IMG/VR virus record: IMGVR_UViG_3300026118_000002
Coordinates: 1 to 64,000 of that record
Reading direction: 5' to 3' (one strand)
Source: a virus
DNA: 64,000 nucleotides
The notes beneath the pieces are model-generated. The model was given only the letters and a program-made list of their open reading frames with translations, made no database searches and had not been told where the DNA came from. Shown here piece after piece: positions 38,115 to 45,984 of this stretch (positions are counted from its first letter, which is position 1; every line of letters starts with the position of its first letter). The position numbers and the translations under genes were made by a program.

Positions 38115-39902
38115 ATGACCAGCATCCCGATCTCGATGCTCCGTGATGACTTTTCCGATGGTGCGTTTGCGCTCGCGTGGGGCGCATCGGCGACGCTCGG
38201 CAGCGCGACATTTACCGAGGCAGCCGGGCGTGCGACGATTACGCTCCCCTCATCCGTCGCTGGTAGCCACGAAGCGGCATTCGCGACCGGCGCGGTGTAC
38301 AACCTGACGGGCGACGGCTGCACGATCAACATTCAGACGATGGTTGCGACCGGCGTTGCGGCGACCGCCTATTTCGATCTGCGGCTCGATAACAACAACT
38401 ACCTCCGCTGGCGACAGGTCAGCAACGTCATCACAGCCCGCTCGATGGTTGCGGCGGTCGATACGCAGCTTTTCACCGCTACGTGGAGCGCAACGACCTA
38501 CCAGTATCTGCGCATCCGTGAGTCGGGCGGCACGATCTTTTTCGACAGCAGCACGAACGGTACGACATGGACGAACCGCGCATCCGTCGCGAACCCATTC
38601 GCGGTCACAAGCCTAGCGGTGTGGCTTGGCGCGCTGTGCGGCACCGTCGCCAGCCCCGGCACGTTCAAGATCGAGGATGTGAATCTGATCCTGCCTGCAC
38701 TCACGACGAACTGGCACTGGACACAGACGGAGTGGCCGCTCTTCAACCGCTATCGCAACATCACGATCGCGGCGACGAGCGGGCAAGGCTATCTTGCGAC
38801 CGCCAGTAGCGTGGATGCGAGCGGCAACCTCGTGTCGCCGCAGTATTGGAGTGGCCCGCTCGCGGGCGATGCCGAGACCCTGACCAGTCAAGCAACACAG
38901 ACTGCCGCACAAGCGATGGCGGTCAACTTGCCACTCGACGGTCGCTGGGGCTTGCCGCAGATGGTGGAGGCGCGCTACGTCCGCCTGTACCACCGCTCGA
39001 TTACCGGCAGTAGCTACACACTCCGAGAGGACTATCCGCGCCGGCTGTTGCAGGCTGATGATGTGGAGGCAGAGGTATTCCGTGGGCTGCGCTACGAGGG
39101 GCACCAGTTCATCTGTGATCAGCTCTCGGCGCTCAGCGCGAACGTGGGCGTGCTCACGGCGGGCGTGATCGATGGGGTGACGATCTACGCGGGCGGACAA
39201 AAAATACGCCTCGACGCGACCGGTCTACAGATCAATACACATCTCACATCGGTTTTTGACTCCGCTCGCGCGATCTCCTTTACGGACAGCACACGCAAGG
39301 TTAGTCTAATCGAGTCCTATACCGACGGCATCTTTGATGACATCCGCATCGGTGTCTATAAGGCCGGCACTTTTATGAATCTCGGCTCACGGATGATCAT
39401 TGCGGACGATATTACCGCAACGAATGGAAGCTCGATCACCCTTAGTCTCTTGAATGCACCCGGTGCATTCAACTTCCGTAATGGCGGCTTGAACATCGGT
39501 ACAACAGCAGCTGGTGCGGCAGATGGACAGATCGCCTCTACGGGCGTATCGGCGCTCGGCGGCGCGACGCTCGACGCCAACATTGCGCTCGGCGTGAAAG
39601 GCCCCGGCACGACGACGGCGACGCGCGGGCTGCGTGTCACCAACGCAGCCGCCGCGATCTCGCTGGACGTGTATGACGATCGTACCGTCGCCATTCCTGG
39701 TGGACTCAACGTTGGAACTGCCGTTGGCGCAGTTGCGGGGCAGATCAAAATAAGCGGAGCCATATTGGTAGGAACAACGATTCAGACGAGCCAGAATATA
39801 CCATGGAGCTTTGGTGGAGTTACTGCCGGCAACCCCGGCACGCCCACCAAATACGCAACTGTCGTTATTAGTGGGGTTACGTGCAAAGTCCCACTTCTAT
39901 AA
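38115..39902 (+). CDS. Tail fibre protein, 595 aa
   Basis: Residues 1-195 form a lectin-like jelly roll (LRDDFSDGAFALAWG; YLRWRQVSNVITARS; FFDSSTNGTTWTN). The middle is helical and resembles a shaft start (DDVEAEVFRGLRYEGHQF). The C-terminal 250 residues carry repeating Gly-rich strands (GGLNIGTTAAG; GGLNVGTAVGAVAG), typical of trimeric fibres. It is probably the main receptor-binding fibre. Confidence 0.75.
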   Translation: MTSIPISMLRDDFSDGAFALAWGASATLGSATFTEAAGRATITLPSSVAGSHEAAFATGAVYNLTGDGCTINIQTMVATGVAATAYFDLRLDNNNYLRWRQVSNVITARSMVAAVDTQLFTATWSATTYQYLRIRESGGTIFFDSSTNGTTWTNRASVANPFAVTSLAVWLGALCGTVASPGTFKIEDVNLILPALTTNWHWTQTEWPLFNRYRNITIAATSGQGYLATASSVDASGNLVSPQYWSGPLAGDAETLTSQATQTAAQAMAVNLPLDGRWGLPQMVEARYVRLYHRSITGSSYTLREDYPRRLLQADDVEAEVFRGLRYEGHQFICDQLSALSANVGVLTAGVIDGVTIYAGGQKIRLDATGLQINTHLTSVFDSARAISFTDSTRKVSLIESYTDGIFDDIRIGVYKAGTFMNLGSRMIIADDITATNGSSITLSLLNAPGAFNFRNGGLNIGTTAAGAADGQIASTGVSALGGATLDANIALGVKGPGTTTATRGLRVTNAAAAISLDVYDDRTVAIPGGLNVGTAVGAVAGQIKISGAILVGTTIQTSQNIPWSFGGVTAGNPGTPTKYATVVISGVTCKVPLL

Positions 39903-39914
39903 GGAGGAAGTACC

Positions 39915-40229
39915 ATGTCTGCGCCTTTTGAGAACACCGCAGTAAAAATCCAGGCGTCGCAACGGGTGGAGAACATCCCCGGCATGTTTAGAACCATCAA
40001 ACAGATGGCGGATGAGGTGGTTGTGCTCATGGATCAGTATGTCGCAACGGTCGGAGCTGATCCGGCTGATATTGTGCTCCATGCAGCAATGGACTATCTC
40101 TATGACGATCCAGACGAGCGGGCCGCGTTTATAGATATGCGTGATGACTGCTTTGCGCTCGCTGCCAATTGGCATACGAATCACGCGGATGTCCTCGCTA
40201 TCACAGAGCCACCTCCACCCGCTCCATGA
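39915..40229 (+). CDS. Hypothetical protein, 104 aa
   Basis: AAGGAGG is the strongest ribosome site of this region. The acidic sequence (DPADIVLHAAMDYLYDDPDE) aligns with the product of 40480 (DPGDIIIHDTINLAYGGGE), so the two look like diverged duplicates. It follows the fibre gene, where fibre-assembly chaperones often lie; that role is a guess. Confidence 0.6.
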   Translation: MSAPFENTAVKIQASQRVENIPGMFRTIKQMADEVVVLMDQYVATVGADPADIVLHAAMDYLYDDPDERAAFIDMRDDCFALAANWHTNHADVLAITEPPPPAP

Positions 40230-40453
40230 TCACCACCAACGGCACGCACGCCGCCATCCTGGACGCGGAAATGCGCCTCACCACGATTCGTGAGGCGCTG
40301 GCGATCCGCGCGCGCCTGCTCGCCCGCATCGCCGAACTAGAAGCCGCCGAGCGTGAGACCGAGATGCAACTGATTGTCATCCGTAATCTGCTGGCGGATG
40401 AACGACGGTTACTGACTCCACCCGCACCGCAAGCGACGATCTTCGAGGCATAG
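40226..40453 (+). CDS. Coiled-coil protein, 75 aa
   Basis: Nearly the whole protein is one helix (LTTIREALAIRARLLARIAE; LEAAERETEMQLIVIRNLLA). ATGA overlap couples it to the gene before. The function is unknown; it may be a fibre-assembly factor. Confidence 0.6.
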   Translation: MITTNGTHAAILDAEMRLTTIREALAIRARLLARIAELEAAERETEMQLIVIRNLLADERRLLTPPAPQATIFEA

Positions 40454-40479
40454 GGCGCACTCCGCAACGGATCGCGGCG

Positions 40480-40734
40480 ATGCGCGGCACGCCCGATATG
40501 GTTGGGATCATCCAGACCATCTATCAGCAGATTCAGGTGCTTGCGGCCTTGCGCGTGCCGTACAACAACGTTGAGGACGGCGGCACCGACCCAGGCGACA
40601 TCATCATTCACGACACGATCAATCTCGCGTACGGGGGCGGGGAGCGCGCGAACATCTTCGATAAGGCTGGCACCTTGGAGGATGCGGTGTCGGCATGGGA
40701 CCCCTCTGATGAGTTGCTGATCTTTTCGTTCTAA
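40480..40734 (+). CDS. Hypothetical protein, 84 aa
   Basis: A helix (MVGIIQTIYQQIQVLAALRV) is followed by an acidic region matching the 39915 product. It is the last intact gene of the late operon. After it, 40735-40857 holds only an open frame without a start codon, ending IIAAIQRVLGVTEAG, possibly a gene remnant. Confidence 0.6.
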   Translation: MRGTPDMVGIIQTIYQQIQVLAALRVPYNNVEDGGTDPGDIIIHDTINLAYGGGERANIFDKAGTLEDAVSAWDPSDELLIFSF

Positions 40735-40867
40735 CGGAGATCGGGCTGAATCAGGCGCTCTCGGAACAAGCAATCGCCGCTCGCGTCGCACCGAGGCGCG
40801 GGCGACGATCATCGCAGCTATTCAGCGCGTACTAGGGGTGACTGAGGCGGGGTAGCGGAGACATAGA

Positions 40868-40895
40868 GCAGCCCCCTGGATTACCAGGGGGCTGC
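40868..40895 (+). terminator. Terminator of the late operon
   Basis: GCAGCCCCCTGG pairs perfectly with CCAGGGGGCTGC around ATTA. The downstream sequence has only a short T-run. It stands between the converging late and early transcripts and may stop both. Confidence 0.8.
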
Positions 40896-40927
40896 GGTGG
40901 CATGTTTAGGCACGAGGGCTGGACTGA

Positions 40928-41170
40928 TCATTTGCTTTCTTTCGACGGCCACGGTCGCCCGTGCGCCGGTGGCGTGAAGGTATCGAGCGCGTCCTGCTCG
41001 ATCTGCCACGTCGCCCGCGTACCACTACCGAGCGATGTGGCAGGCAGCGCGCCAGAGCGACACCAGGCGGCGATGTGGCGGGCGCGCGGTGGGTAGGTCT
41101 CACCATGGACTCTGATGAGTACACCGCGTGCGGCGAGCAGCGCGGCGGCTTCGGCAGTGGTCAGCTTCAT
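40928..41170 (-). CDS. Excisionase-like helix-turn-helix protein, 80 aa
   Basis: The sequence LTTAEAAALLAARGVLIR, a GETYPPRARHIAAWCRSG wing and ATWQIEQDAL follow the MerR/excisionase-like HTH family (helix_turn_helix_17). ATG 41170 overlaps the stop of the preceding gene. It is the last gene of a two-gene leftward unit driven from 41681-41709. It may regulate that unit or aid excision, though the integrase is 14 kb away. Confidence 0.65.
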   Translation of the reverse strand: MKLTTAEAAALLAARGVLIRVHGETYPPRARHIAAWCRSGALPATSLGSGTRATWQIEQDALDTFTPPAHGRPWPSKESK

Positions 41171-41643
41171 TGCGCCACCCTTGTTTTGTTGGCTTCCTGC
41201 ATGACCAAGTCCCGATAACTGTACGTGCTGGAACTCCATCGTCCCTCCCCGCCAACCAACTCAACGCTCCCGTATTTATTCAGAATAACCTGCACCAGAT
41301 CGCCACCGTAGCGACGAGCGACCTTGTCAGCGCGGCGCTGAAGAAACCCAGCCGAGTAACTACGGCTGCAAAAGATAAAATCAGCGCCGAAATGCACTGG
41401 CTCGCCGTCTAACTCGCCCGTGCGGGATGACTTGAGATCGATCATACCGTCAAACGTCGCGCCCTCGAACCGCCCAACCACCTGCTCAACATCAGCCAAG
41501 AGCGGTCCGTCAGTCCAGCCGATGCTGATGGATGCGCCGCCGCTATATGTCTTACTCTTGACCCTGAATGTAATCGTCGGGAAACTCGCTTTGAGCGCGA
41601 CACGGACGAGTTTGGCGGTCTCTGCACAGGTGATGTATTTCAT
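41167..41643 (-). CDS. LPD29-like protein, 158 aa
   Basis: The sequence MKYITCAETAKLVRVALKA, VKSKTYSGGASISIGWTDGP and FDGMIDLKSS match the LPD29 domain described in large polyvalent proteins of phages and other mobile elements. Its biochemical role is unknown. It is the first gene after a promoter overlapped by a 10-bp inverted repeat. Confidence 0.75.
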   Translation of the reverse strand: MKYITCAETAKLVRVALKASFPTITFRVKSKTYSGGASISIGWTDGPLLADVEQVVGRFEGATFDGMIDLKSSRTGELDGEPVHFGADFIFCSRSYSAGFLQRRADKVARRYGGDLVQVILNKYGSVELVGGEGRWSSSTYSYRDLVMQEANKTRVAQ

Positions 41644-41675
41644 TACTTTATGCTTTCGCTATGTCACTTCTTACT

Positions 41676-41709
41676 CTTTAAGTATAACACAGTATCATAC
41701 TTAAAGCAA
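41676..41709 (-). promoter_or_regulatory. Promoter with overlapping 10-bp palindromic operator
   Basis: Leftward TTGCTT and TATACT lie 17 bp apart. The perfect inverted repeat CTTTAAGTAT (41676-41685) with ATACTTAAAG (41697-41706), spacer 11, covers both boxes. A repressor bound here would shut off the LPD29-like and HTH genes. Confidence 0.75.
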
Positions 41710-41813
41710 GCGAATAGCCCGTTATACAGGCGCGGATTTTCGGCTACTTCGGGCAGCGCAGCCGAGGCGACGCTCACCGCCATCCGCGCGCTCGTTGCGG
41801 CGTAGCGCAACAA

Positions 41814-41843
41814 AGCGGCCCCGGCGAGTTCGCCGGGGCCGCT
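41814..41843 (-). terminator. Leftward terminator, 12-bp stem
   Basis: AGCGGCCCCGGC pairs perfectly with 41832-41843; read leftward it is followed by TTTGTTG. It ends the leftward run whose last gene is at 41863. The bases 41710-41813 hold no gene, only a startless rightward frame ending LTAIRALVAA. Confidence 0.8.
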
Positions 41844-41862
41844 GCTATGAGGAGGCGAGGGG

Positions 41863-42117
41863 CTAGAGCAAGCCGCCGTCCTCTTCGATCATGCCGTCCA
41901 GAAAGGCATCTGCGGTGTCGGGGTGCCCAAAGCATCGCACCCCGGTGGGATCGCCCGCCGCATCATAGAGCGCGGCCCGGATCAGGCTCCCGTCCCCCGA
42001 TGCCGAGGGGACGATTTGGACAATAGCGGATCGCATCTTCGTTCGCACGCCGCTGCGCTGATATGCGCGGCATGCCTCGGAGTCGGACTGAAACTGTGTC
42101 CATTCGGTTGCGTTCAC
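41863..42117 (-). CDS. Hypothetical protein, 84 aa
   Basis: A small protein with a helical start (TEWTQFQSDSEACRAYQRSG) and a beta part (SLIRAALYDAAGDPTGVRC), ending acidic. It is the last gene of the leftward unit that starts at 43781. The function is unknown. Confidence 0.6.
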   Translation of the reverse strand: MNATEWTQFQSDSEACRAYQRSGVRTKMRSAIVQIVPSASGDGSLIRAALYDAAGDPTGVRCFGHPDTADAFLDGMIEEDGGLL

Positions 42118-42151
42118 TTTGATTCCTCTCTGCCGCTATTCGGCGGCACTG

Positions 42152-42499
42152 CTACCATCCCCAGCCGCGCCGTCGTCGCTCCGCAGCATAGACATCCGAG
42201 CGCGCCTGCTCTGCCTCATACGACGCATCCCCGCGAAGCCGCGCCGTCTCCTCGTCGCGCTGCTGCGAGCGCGACCACGTTGCGAGATCGCCATCCGTTG
42301 CGAGCCGCAAGTCGAAATCTTCTTTCGCCGCCGCTAGGCGCGAATAAACCACCGCCACGTCATCGGGAATAGGCGCATTCGAAGACCAAAGATCAAGTAC
42401 TCCATCTGGCAGACGAACAACCGCTGCGTCGTCTGGTTGTGATGTCGGATTTCGCTGTAAGAGCGAAATCAACTCATCCCGTGTAACTGGGTCCATCAT
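42152..42499 (-). CDS. Hypothetical protein, 115 aa
   Basis: ATG 42499 follows GAGAGGA. The sequence is acidic and helical (VTRDELISLLQRN; DDVAVVYSRLAAAKEDFDLR), with an Arg-rich end (AAERRRRGWGW). The family is unknown. Confidence 0.6.
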   Translation of the reverse strand: MMDPVTRDELISLLQRNPTSQPDDAAVVRLPDGVLDLWSSNAPIPDDVAVVYSRLAAAKEDFDLRLATDGDLATWSRSQQRDEETARLRGDASYEAEQARSDVYAAERRRRGWGW

Positions 42500-42592
42500 T
42501 TTTTCCTCTCTGCCACATTGTACTGCGCGTCTCCATACGACGCGACCGCTTGTTGGAGTTGTCATCGTGCTCCCCTTACTCTCGCCGCCTCT

Positions 42593-42619
42593 GCGGCGCC
42601 TACGCCGCGTAGGCGCCGC
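42593..42619. terminator. Hairpin over a stop codon
   Basis: GCGGCGCCTACG pairs with CGTAGGCGCCGC (12 bp, loop CCG) and includes the TAG of the gene that ends at 42600. There is no T-run, so it may be a weak terminator or an mRNA-end stabiliser. Confidence 0.5.
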
Positions 42620-43307
42620 TCTCGCTAGTCCGTCGCTCTTCGTCTAGGCAGATTTGCTGCACGCGCTGCCTTGAGATACCATAGGCTGCGCCTATTTTTT
42701 CAAGTGTCTCGCCGTTCCGGTGACGTTCGGTAATAACGCGATTCCGAACAACCAACTGCTGTTGGCGCGACTCTCGATCCGATAGTCTCTTTTGTGCCTC
42801 TTGGCTCTGGCAGTCAGCACATGTCTTGCGTGTGGCTACTTTACCCACCATCTGCCGCCCGCAGCTTTGGCAGAGTTTCACCGCAGCGTGGTGTTTAATT
42901 GTGATGCGACGAATAAACACCGGGTCTGGTTCTGCCGGTACAAATGAAGCGAGATCGATCATGCAGAAATAGGCACTCATCCGTGTCTCGTATATTCCGG
43001 CCATAAGACCGAGCCTTACAAGCGTGGCCTCACCGACCGAGATGCGCGGAATACTGTTGCTCGCAGGGCCGACGATCGCGTAACTTGATTCCGAGTGCGA
43101 CGGGCGAATACAGACAAATCCCCCACGACGATAGATGCTTACCCGCGCTGGCTGACCCATCGCCTGCCATCGCGCGCGGCCAATGAACACCCGCGCTGCA
43201 CCTGTTCCAGTCTCGCTGGCGCGCTCTTCTACGCGCACGAATGTCGCCCCTGTGCCTTCGGGTCTCCCTGCGTTCGGGGCACCCTTCTGCGGTCCGCGCT
43301 TACCCAT
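42600..43307 (-). CDS. Zinc-ribbon protein with sigma-region-4-like HTH, 235 aa
   Basis: A zinc ribbon (CQSCGRQMVG, then CADC) near residues 150-170 is followed by TERHRNGETLEKIGAAYGIS and RQRVQQI, a pattern very close to sigma-70 region 4, which binds the -35 box. The N-terminal half contains two beta-rich halves (RVFIGRARWQAMGQPARVSI). It may be a phage transcription factor that redirects host RNA polymerase. ATG 43307 overlaps the previous stop. Confidence 0.65.
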   Translation of the reverse strand: MGKRGPQKGAPNAGRPEGTGATFVRVEERASETGTGAARVFIGRARWQAMGQPARVSIYRRGGFVCIRPSHSESSYAIVGPASNSIPRISVGEATLVRLGLMAGIYETRMSAYFCMIDLASFVPAEPDPVFIRRITIKHHAAVKLCQSCGRQMVGKVATRKTCADCQSQEAQKRLSDRESRQQQLVVRNRVITERHRNGETLEKIGAAYGISRQRVQQICLDEERRTSESGAYAA

Positions 43308-43596
43308 CACACATCACCCGTGCTGTCCAAAGCGCCGCTATGATCCGATCGATCTCGCGACACAGCGGGCTATTATAATCAAGCGTCTCGCGCTGCTCAT
43401 TTAGCCAGGTCAGCAGGATCGGCGTCTCTTCCGTCATTAGCAGAACTACCGCACGTCCCTCAGCAATCGCCACGTCGAGCTGATAGGCACTACCGGTGCC
43501 GGGGTGCGGACCGGTCTTCGCAACAAGCCCTGCGGCGGCGGCGGCGGCTCGCTTTGCCGCCGCCTGCTGCTCGGTAAGATTCTGGTTGCGCGGCAT
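43300..43596 (-). CDS. Hypothetical protein, 98 aa
   Basis: It starts with an Ala-rich basic helix (QQAAAKRAAAAAAGLVAK), then LDVAIAEGRAVVLLMTEETP and a C-terminal helix. ATG 43596 overlaps the stop of the 61-residue gene. The function is unknown. Confidence 0.55.
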   Translation of the reverse strand: MPRNQNLTEQQAAAKRAAAAAAGLVAKTGPHPGTGSAYQLDVAIAEGRAVVLLMTEETPILLTWLNEQRETLDYNSPLCREIDRIIAALWTARVMCDG

Positions 43597-43781
43597 CACA
43601 GCGCAACCAAAACCAACTCACGCCAGTTCGTCGGGGCTGCAACGAAATCACCATCCTCATCACTGTACGGCATGACCTGTTCGCCATCGCATTCGCCGAG
43701 CCACGCGCCTTCACCATTCTCGTAAATACCGTCCGCATCCGCGAACCCCTCAACCGCCACTGGCTTGATTTGATAGTCCAT
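43596..43781 (-). CDS. Acidic small protein, 61 aa
   Basis: Very acidic (FADADGIYENGEGAWLGECD; YSDEDGDF). First gene after the 43821-43849 promoter. Acidic small early proteins sometimes mimic DNA or inhibit host enzymes, but no direct sign is present beyond charge. Confidence 0.55.
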   Translation of the reverse strand: MDYQIKPVAVEGFADADGIYENGEGAWLGECDGEQVMPYSDEDGDFVAAPTNWRELVLVAL

Positions 43782-43797
43782 TGCTGTGCCCTTTCGT

Positions 43798-43849
43798 AAC
43801 TATATAGTTTAGCTACCTGTATGATACACCTAAACTATATAGTTGTCAA
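43798..43849 (-). promoter_or_regulatory. Promoter with two identical 12-bp palindromic operators
   Basis: Leftward TTGACA (43849-43844) and TATCAT (43826-43821) lie 17 bp apart. The perfect palindrome AACTATATAGTT occurs at 43833-43844, in the spacer and -35 box, and again at 43798-43809, in the transcribed leader. Two copies 35 bp apart suggest cooperative repression. Confidence 0.8.
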
Positions 43850-43878
43850 GCACTTTATCGTATTCTTGCGATATTGCG

Positions 43879-44178
43879 CTACCCCATCCACCGCGCATAA
43901 ACCGCGCTTTCCTCAACCCACGCTTCATAGCTCCCCTCGCGCAAGCCCAGCTCTTCGGCGGGCTGCTCGCCGATGCTCAAGCGCGGCATCGCCTTGCGCG
44001 GGTAGTTGACCTTGCGCGGCTTGCCACCTGCGCGGGGATCGCCTGGCTGATACAGCACGATCTCCGTGTCGCCGATGCGCTCGGCAATCAGCATCGGCGG
44101 GAAGCCGAGCGGCTTCAGCAACTCCTCGCTGATCGAGAGATGGCGCGTTCCCTCATTCCACCGCAGCCGAAGGCTCAT
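43879..44178 (-). CDS. Hypothetical protein, 99 aa
   Basis: Two similar halves are visible: RHLSISEELLKPLGFPP with AERIGDTEIVLY, and PRLSIGEQPAEELGLREGSY with EAWVEE. The LSI.EE...LG pattern resembles AbrB or SpoVT-type swapped-hairpin domains. It may bind DNA. It is the last gene of the unit beginning at 45029. Confidence 0.6.
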   Translation of the reverse strand: MSLRLRWNEGTRHLSISEELLKPLGFPPMLIAERIGDTEIVLYQPGDPRAGGKPRKVNYPRKAMPRLSIGEQPAEELGLREGSYEAWVEESAVYARWMG

Positions 44179-44558
44179 GATACGCCCCCTAAGCGCCGCG
44201 CCCGCTCCTCTAGAATGAGCCGCGCCACGAACTGCGCGGCGGCAGCGTCCTGCTCAATGCCGAGGCGCACGGCGTCCTCAGCAGCCATCACGGAGAGGGC
44301 GGTGCGGGCGTCGGGGCCGATGGTGCCCGCCCAGATTGCCGCCTCTATTATGTCGTGCGTGCAATCGGCGGCAGCATGGAACAAGTCACGCGGCGCATGC
44401 AGGATGAGTTCACTTAGGATTGCGTCTCGCTCATCCTCAGCGGCCCATCCCAGTTCGTCGCTGAGGCGTTTTGCAGCATCCTTGCTTATCCGCCGACGCA
44501 CGCGAGTGGGCTTCCCGCGTGCGGCTGTGCGATTGCCACTGCCTGGCTTACTGGGCAT
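44175..44558 (-). CDS. Hypothetical helical protein, 127 aa
   Basis: A basic N-terminus (NRTAARGKPTRVRRRISKDA) is followed by helices (DERDAILSELILHAPRDLFH). ATG 44558 lies inside the end of the previous gene; its own stop overlaps the next ATG. The function is unknown. Confidence 0.6.
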   Translation of the reverse strand: MPSKPGSGNRTAARGKPTRVRRRISKDAAKRLSDELGWAAEDERDAILSELILHAPRDLFHAAADCTHDIIEAAIWAGTIGPDARTALSVMAAEDAVRLGIEQDAAAAQFVARLILEERARRLGGVS

Positions 44559-44820
44559 TGTTGACCCATGTTGCAGCGCACCACGTATCAAGAGATTCGC
44601 GCCCACCCGCATAGTCAGAGACATCAGGCAGCCCATTGAGCGGGAGCCCCTGCCGACTTGCTTCTGCGACCATCTCCTCGACCGCTTGGCGTTGGCTCAC
44701 GCCGCGCCCGATAATCGTCAACGTGCCTGGCATTTCCGACACAACCTCGACTGCCCCGCCGCGTGTGATGTCGTGGATATATGCTCGCTCAGAGCGCCAC
44801 GCCACATGATCAAGCTGCAT
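44548..44820 (-). CDS. Hypothetical protein, 90 aa
   Basis: GGGAG lies seven bases before ATG 44820. The sequence (MQLDHVAWRSERAYIHDITR; TIIGRGVSQRQAVEEMVAEA) is mixed alpha/beta. It overlaps both neighbours. The function is unknown. Confidence 0.6.
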   Translation of the reverse strand: MQLDHVAWRSERAYIHDITRGGAVEVVSEMPGTLTIIGRGVSQRQAVEEMVAEASRQGLPLNGLPDVSDYAGGRESLDTWCAATWVNNAQ

Positions 44821-45029
44821 TACTTTACTCCCTTCAGAAACGCATCTGCCGTCTCTGCAACTGGCCCGGTCGGCCATGCCGCTTTCGCCTCCCTACACAT
44901 CTCAGCAACGTCTTGGCGATCATCATCCATTACCACACGAAGTCGCGCCAATCCGTTGATTGCCCGATCTAGCGCCCACTGCGTTCGCTGCTCGTCTGCG
45001 ATTGTGTCTGCCGTGAAGTGCTTGCTCAT
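44820..45029 (-). CDS. Hypothetical protein, 69 aa
   Basis: A helical, acidic protein (ALDRAINGLARLRVVMDDDR). First gene of its leftward unit, 45 bases after a perfect-consensus promoter. The function is unknown. Confidence 0.6.
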   Translation of the reverse strand: MSKHFTADTIADEQRTQWALDRAINGLARLRVVMDDDRQDVAEMCREAKAAWPTGPVAETADAFLKGVK

Positions 45030-45067
45030 TGCCGTGCTCTCTTTCGTGTCCTTGTTTGCTTCCTGTG

Positions 45068-45102
45068 ATTATCATTATACACGAATGATAATGTATTGTC
45101 AA
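45068..45102 (-). promoter_or_regulatory. Consensus promoter with 9-bp palindromic operator
   Basis: Leftward TTGACA (45102-45097) and TATAAT (45079-45074) lie exactly 17 bp apart, a perfect match. The inverted repeat ATTATCATT (45068-45076) with AATGATAAT (45084-45092) covers the -10 box. Further GATAATGATA at 45108-45117 looks like a second half-site. Confidence 0.85.
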
Positions 45103-45148
45103 TAGGCGATAATGATAGTCAAGCCCCACTTTCGCCACACACAGCGCA

Positions 45149-45169
45149 GCCCCCGGCAGTGCCGGGGGC
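45149..45169 (-). terminator. Terminator hairpin
   Basis: GCCCCCGGC and GCCGGGGGC pair over 9 bp around AGT. It lies between the 45102 promoter and the end of the nuclease gene at 45222, so it should end leftward transcripts from that gene. No long T-run is present. Confidence 0.6.
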
Positions 45170-45221
45170 GGCTATGACGACGGCGCATACGACGCTGATC
45201 AGCGGCGCGTAGGGATGCGGG

Positions 45222-45914
45222 TTAGCGCAGCACCGGATGGCTGTCTTTGTCGAGATCGCGGAAGCGAGGATCGACAGGTGGGCTGAAAGCGATTACACGC
45301 TCGCCGGTTGCATCACGCACACGCAGGGTGCGGTCGGGCTCAGGCAAGCCCAAACGTTTGCGAGTCTCCGCGACTTCCTGGCTGACGGCGGCGTTGTCAC
45401 CTCGCAGGATTCCCTCGCGCCGTAGGTCGGTAATCGTCCATCCATGTGTCAAGAGTTCGTCAAGAACCGCCTGCCGTGTTCTGTCAAGTGCGGAGCGCGG
45501 CGGCTTTGGCGGATCGGCAGACAGATTGACCAGGACCGCGCTCCGCACAGTCGCTCTCAGTGTCCATGGGTGCAACCGCTTCCAATAAGGCGGCGCACAT
45601 GGGAGTTCGCCACAGTCTCTTAGTTCAACTGCCCTACGAATCAGAGTATCCATATAGGCATTGCTCCATACCCAAAACCATTCACCACGGATGCGTCGAT
45701 GCTGTAATTGCTCATGAATCCATTGCTCGACATCATAGGCCCGTACACATTCGATGCATGTTATGTATCGAATCTCAAGAGGGCAATCCGTCTGGGACTG
45801 CTTTAGTCGGCGAGCGGGATTGGTGGTTATGCCTACTTTAACGAATCCGCCGCGTCCTGCACGGGCAACATAGAGATGGGTAATCTGATCTTTTGTTTGT
45901 GGTATACTTTGCAT
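45222..45914 (-). CDS. GIY-YIG nuclease-like protein (MUG113/T5orf172), 230 aa
   Basis: Residues 12-80 (HLYVARAGRGGFVKVGITTN; RRLKQSQTDCPLEI; EQWIHEQLQHRRIRGEWFWV) match the GIY-YIG superfamily branch that includes T5orf172 and MUG113, with the final Glu of the active site in the HRRIRGEWF region. The C-terminal half is basic and may bind DNA. GGAGG precedes ATG 45914. It may act in recombination, mobility or host DNA attack. Confidence 0.75.
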   Translation of the reverse strand: MQSIPQTKDQITHLYVARAGRGGFVKVGITTNPARRLKQSQTDCPLEIRYITCIECVRAYDVEQWIHEQLQHRRIRGEWFWVWSNAYMDTLIRRAVELRDCGELPCAPPYWKRLHPWTLRATVRSAVLVNLSADPPKPPRSALDRTRQAVLDELLTHGWTITDLRREGILRGDNAAVSQEVAETRKRLGLPEPDRTLRVRDATGERVIAFSPPVDPRFRDLDKDSHPVLR

Positions 45915-45940
45915 TGTTGCCCTACCTCCATAGGGTGACA

Positions 45941-45984
45941 ATAATAAGAGGTGTGGGGAAGATATTCCCCACACCTCTTATTAT
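45941..45984. terminator. 20-bp perfect inverted repeat, bidirectional terminator
   Basis: A 20-bp arm at 45941-45960 pairs perfectly with 45965-45984 around GATA; the centre is GTGTGGGGAA/TTCCCCACAC. It lies upstream of the nuclease gene and overlaps the -10 box of its promoter. In a transcript from the upstream gene the full hairpin forms; in the nuclease's own message only about half would. Confidence 0.8.

Noticed and set aside
43843-45105. A 420-codon rightward open frame
   Set aside because: It is antisense to four coupled leftward genes behind a consensus promoter and has no ribosome site or recognisable fold.
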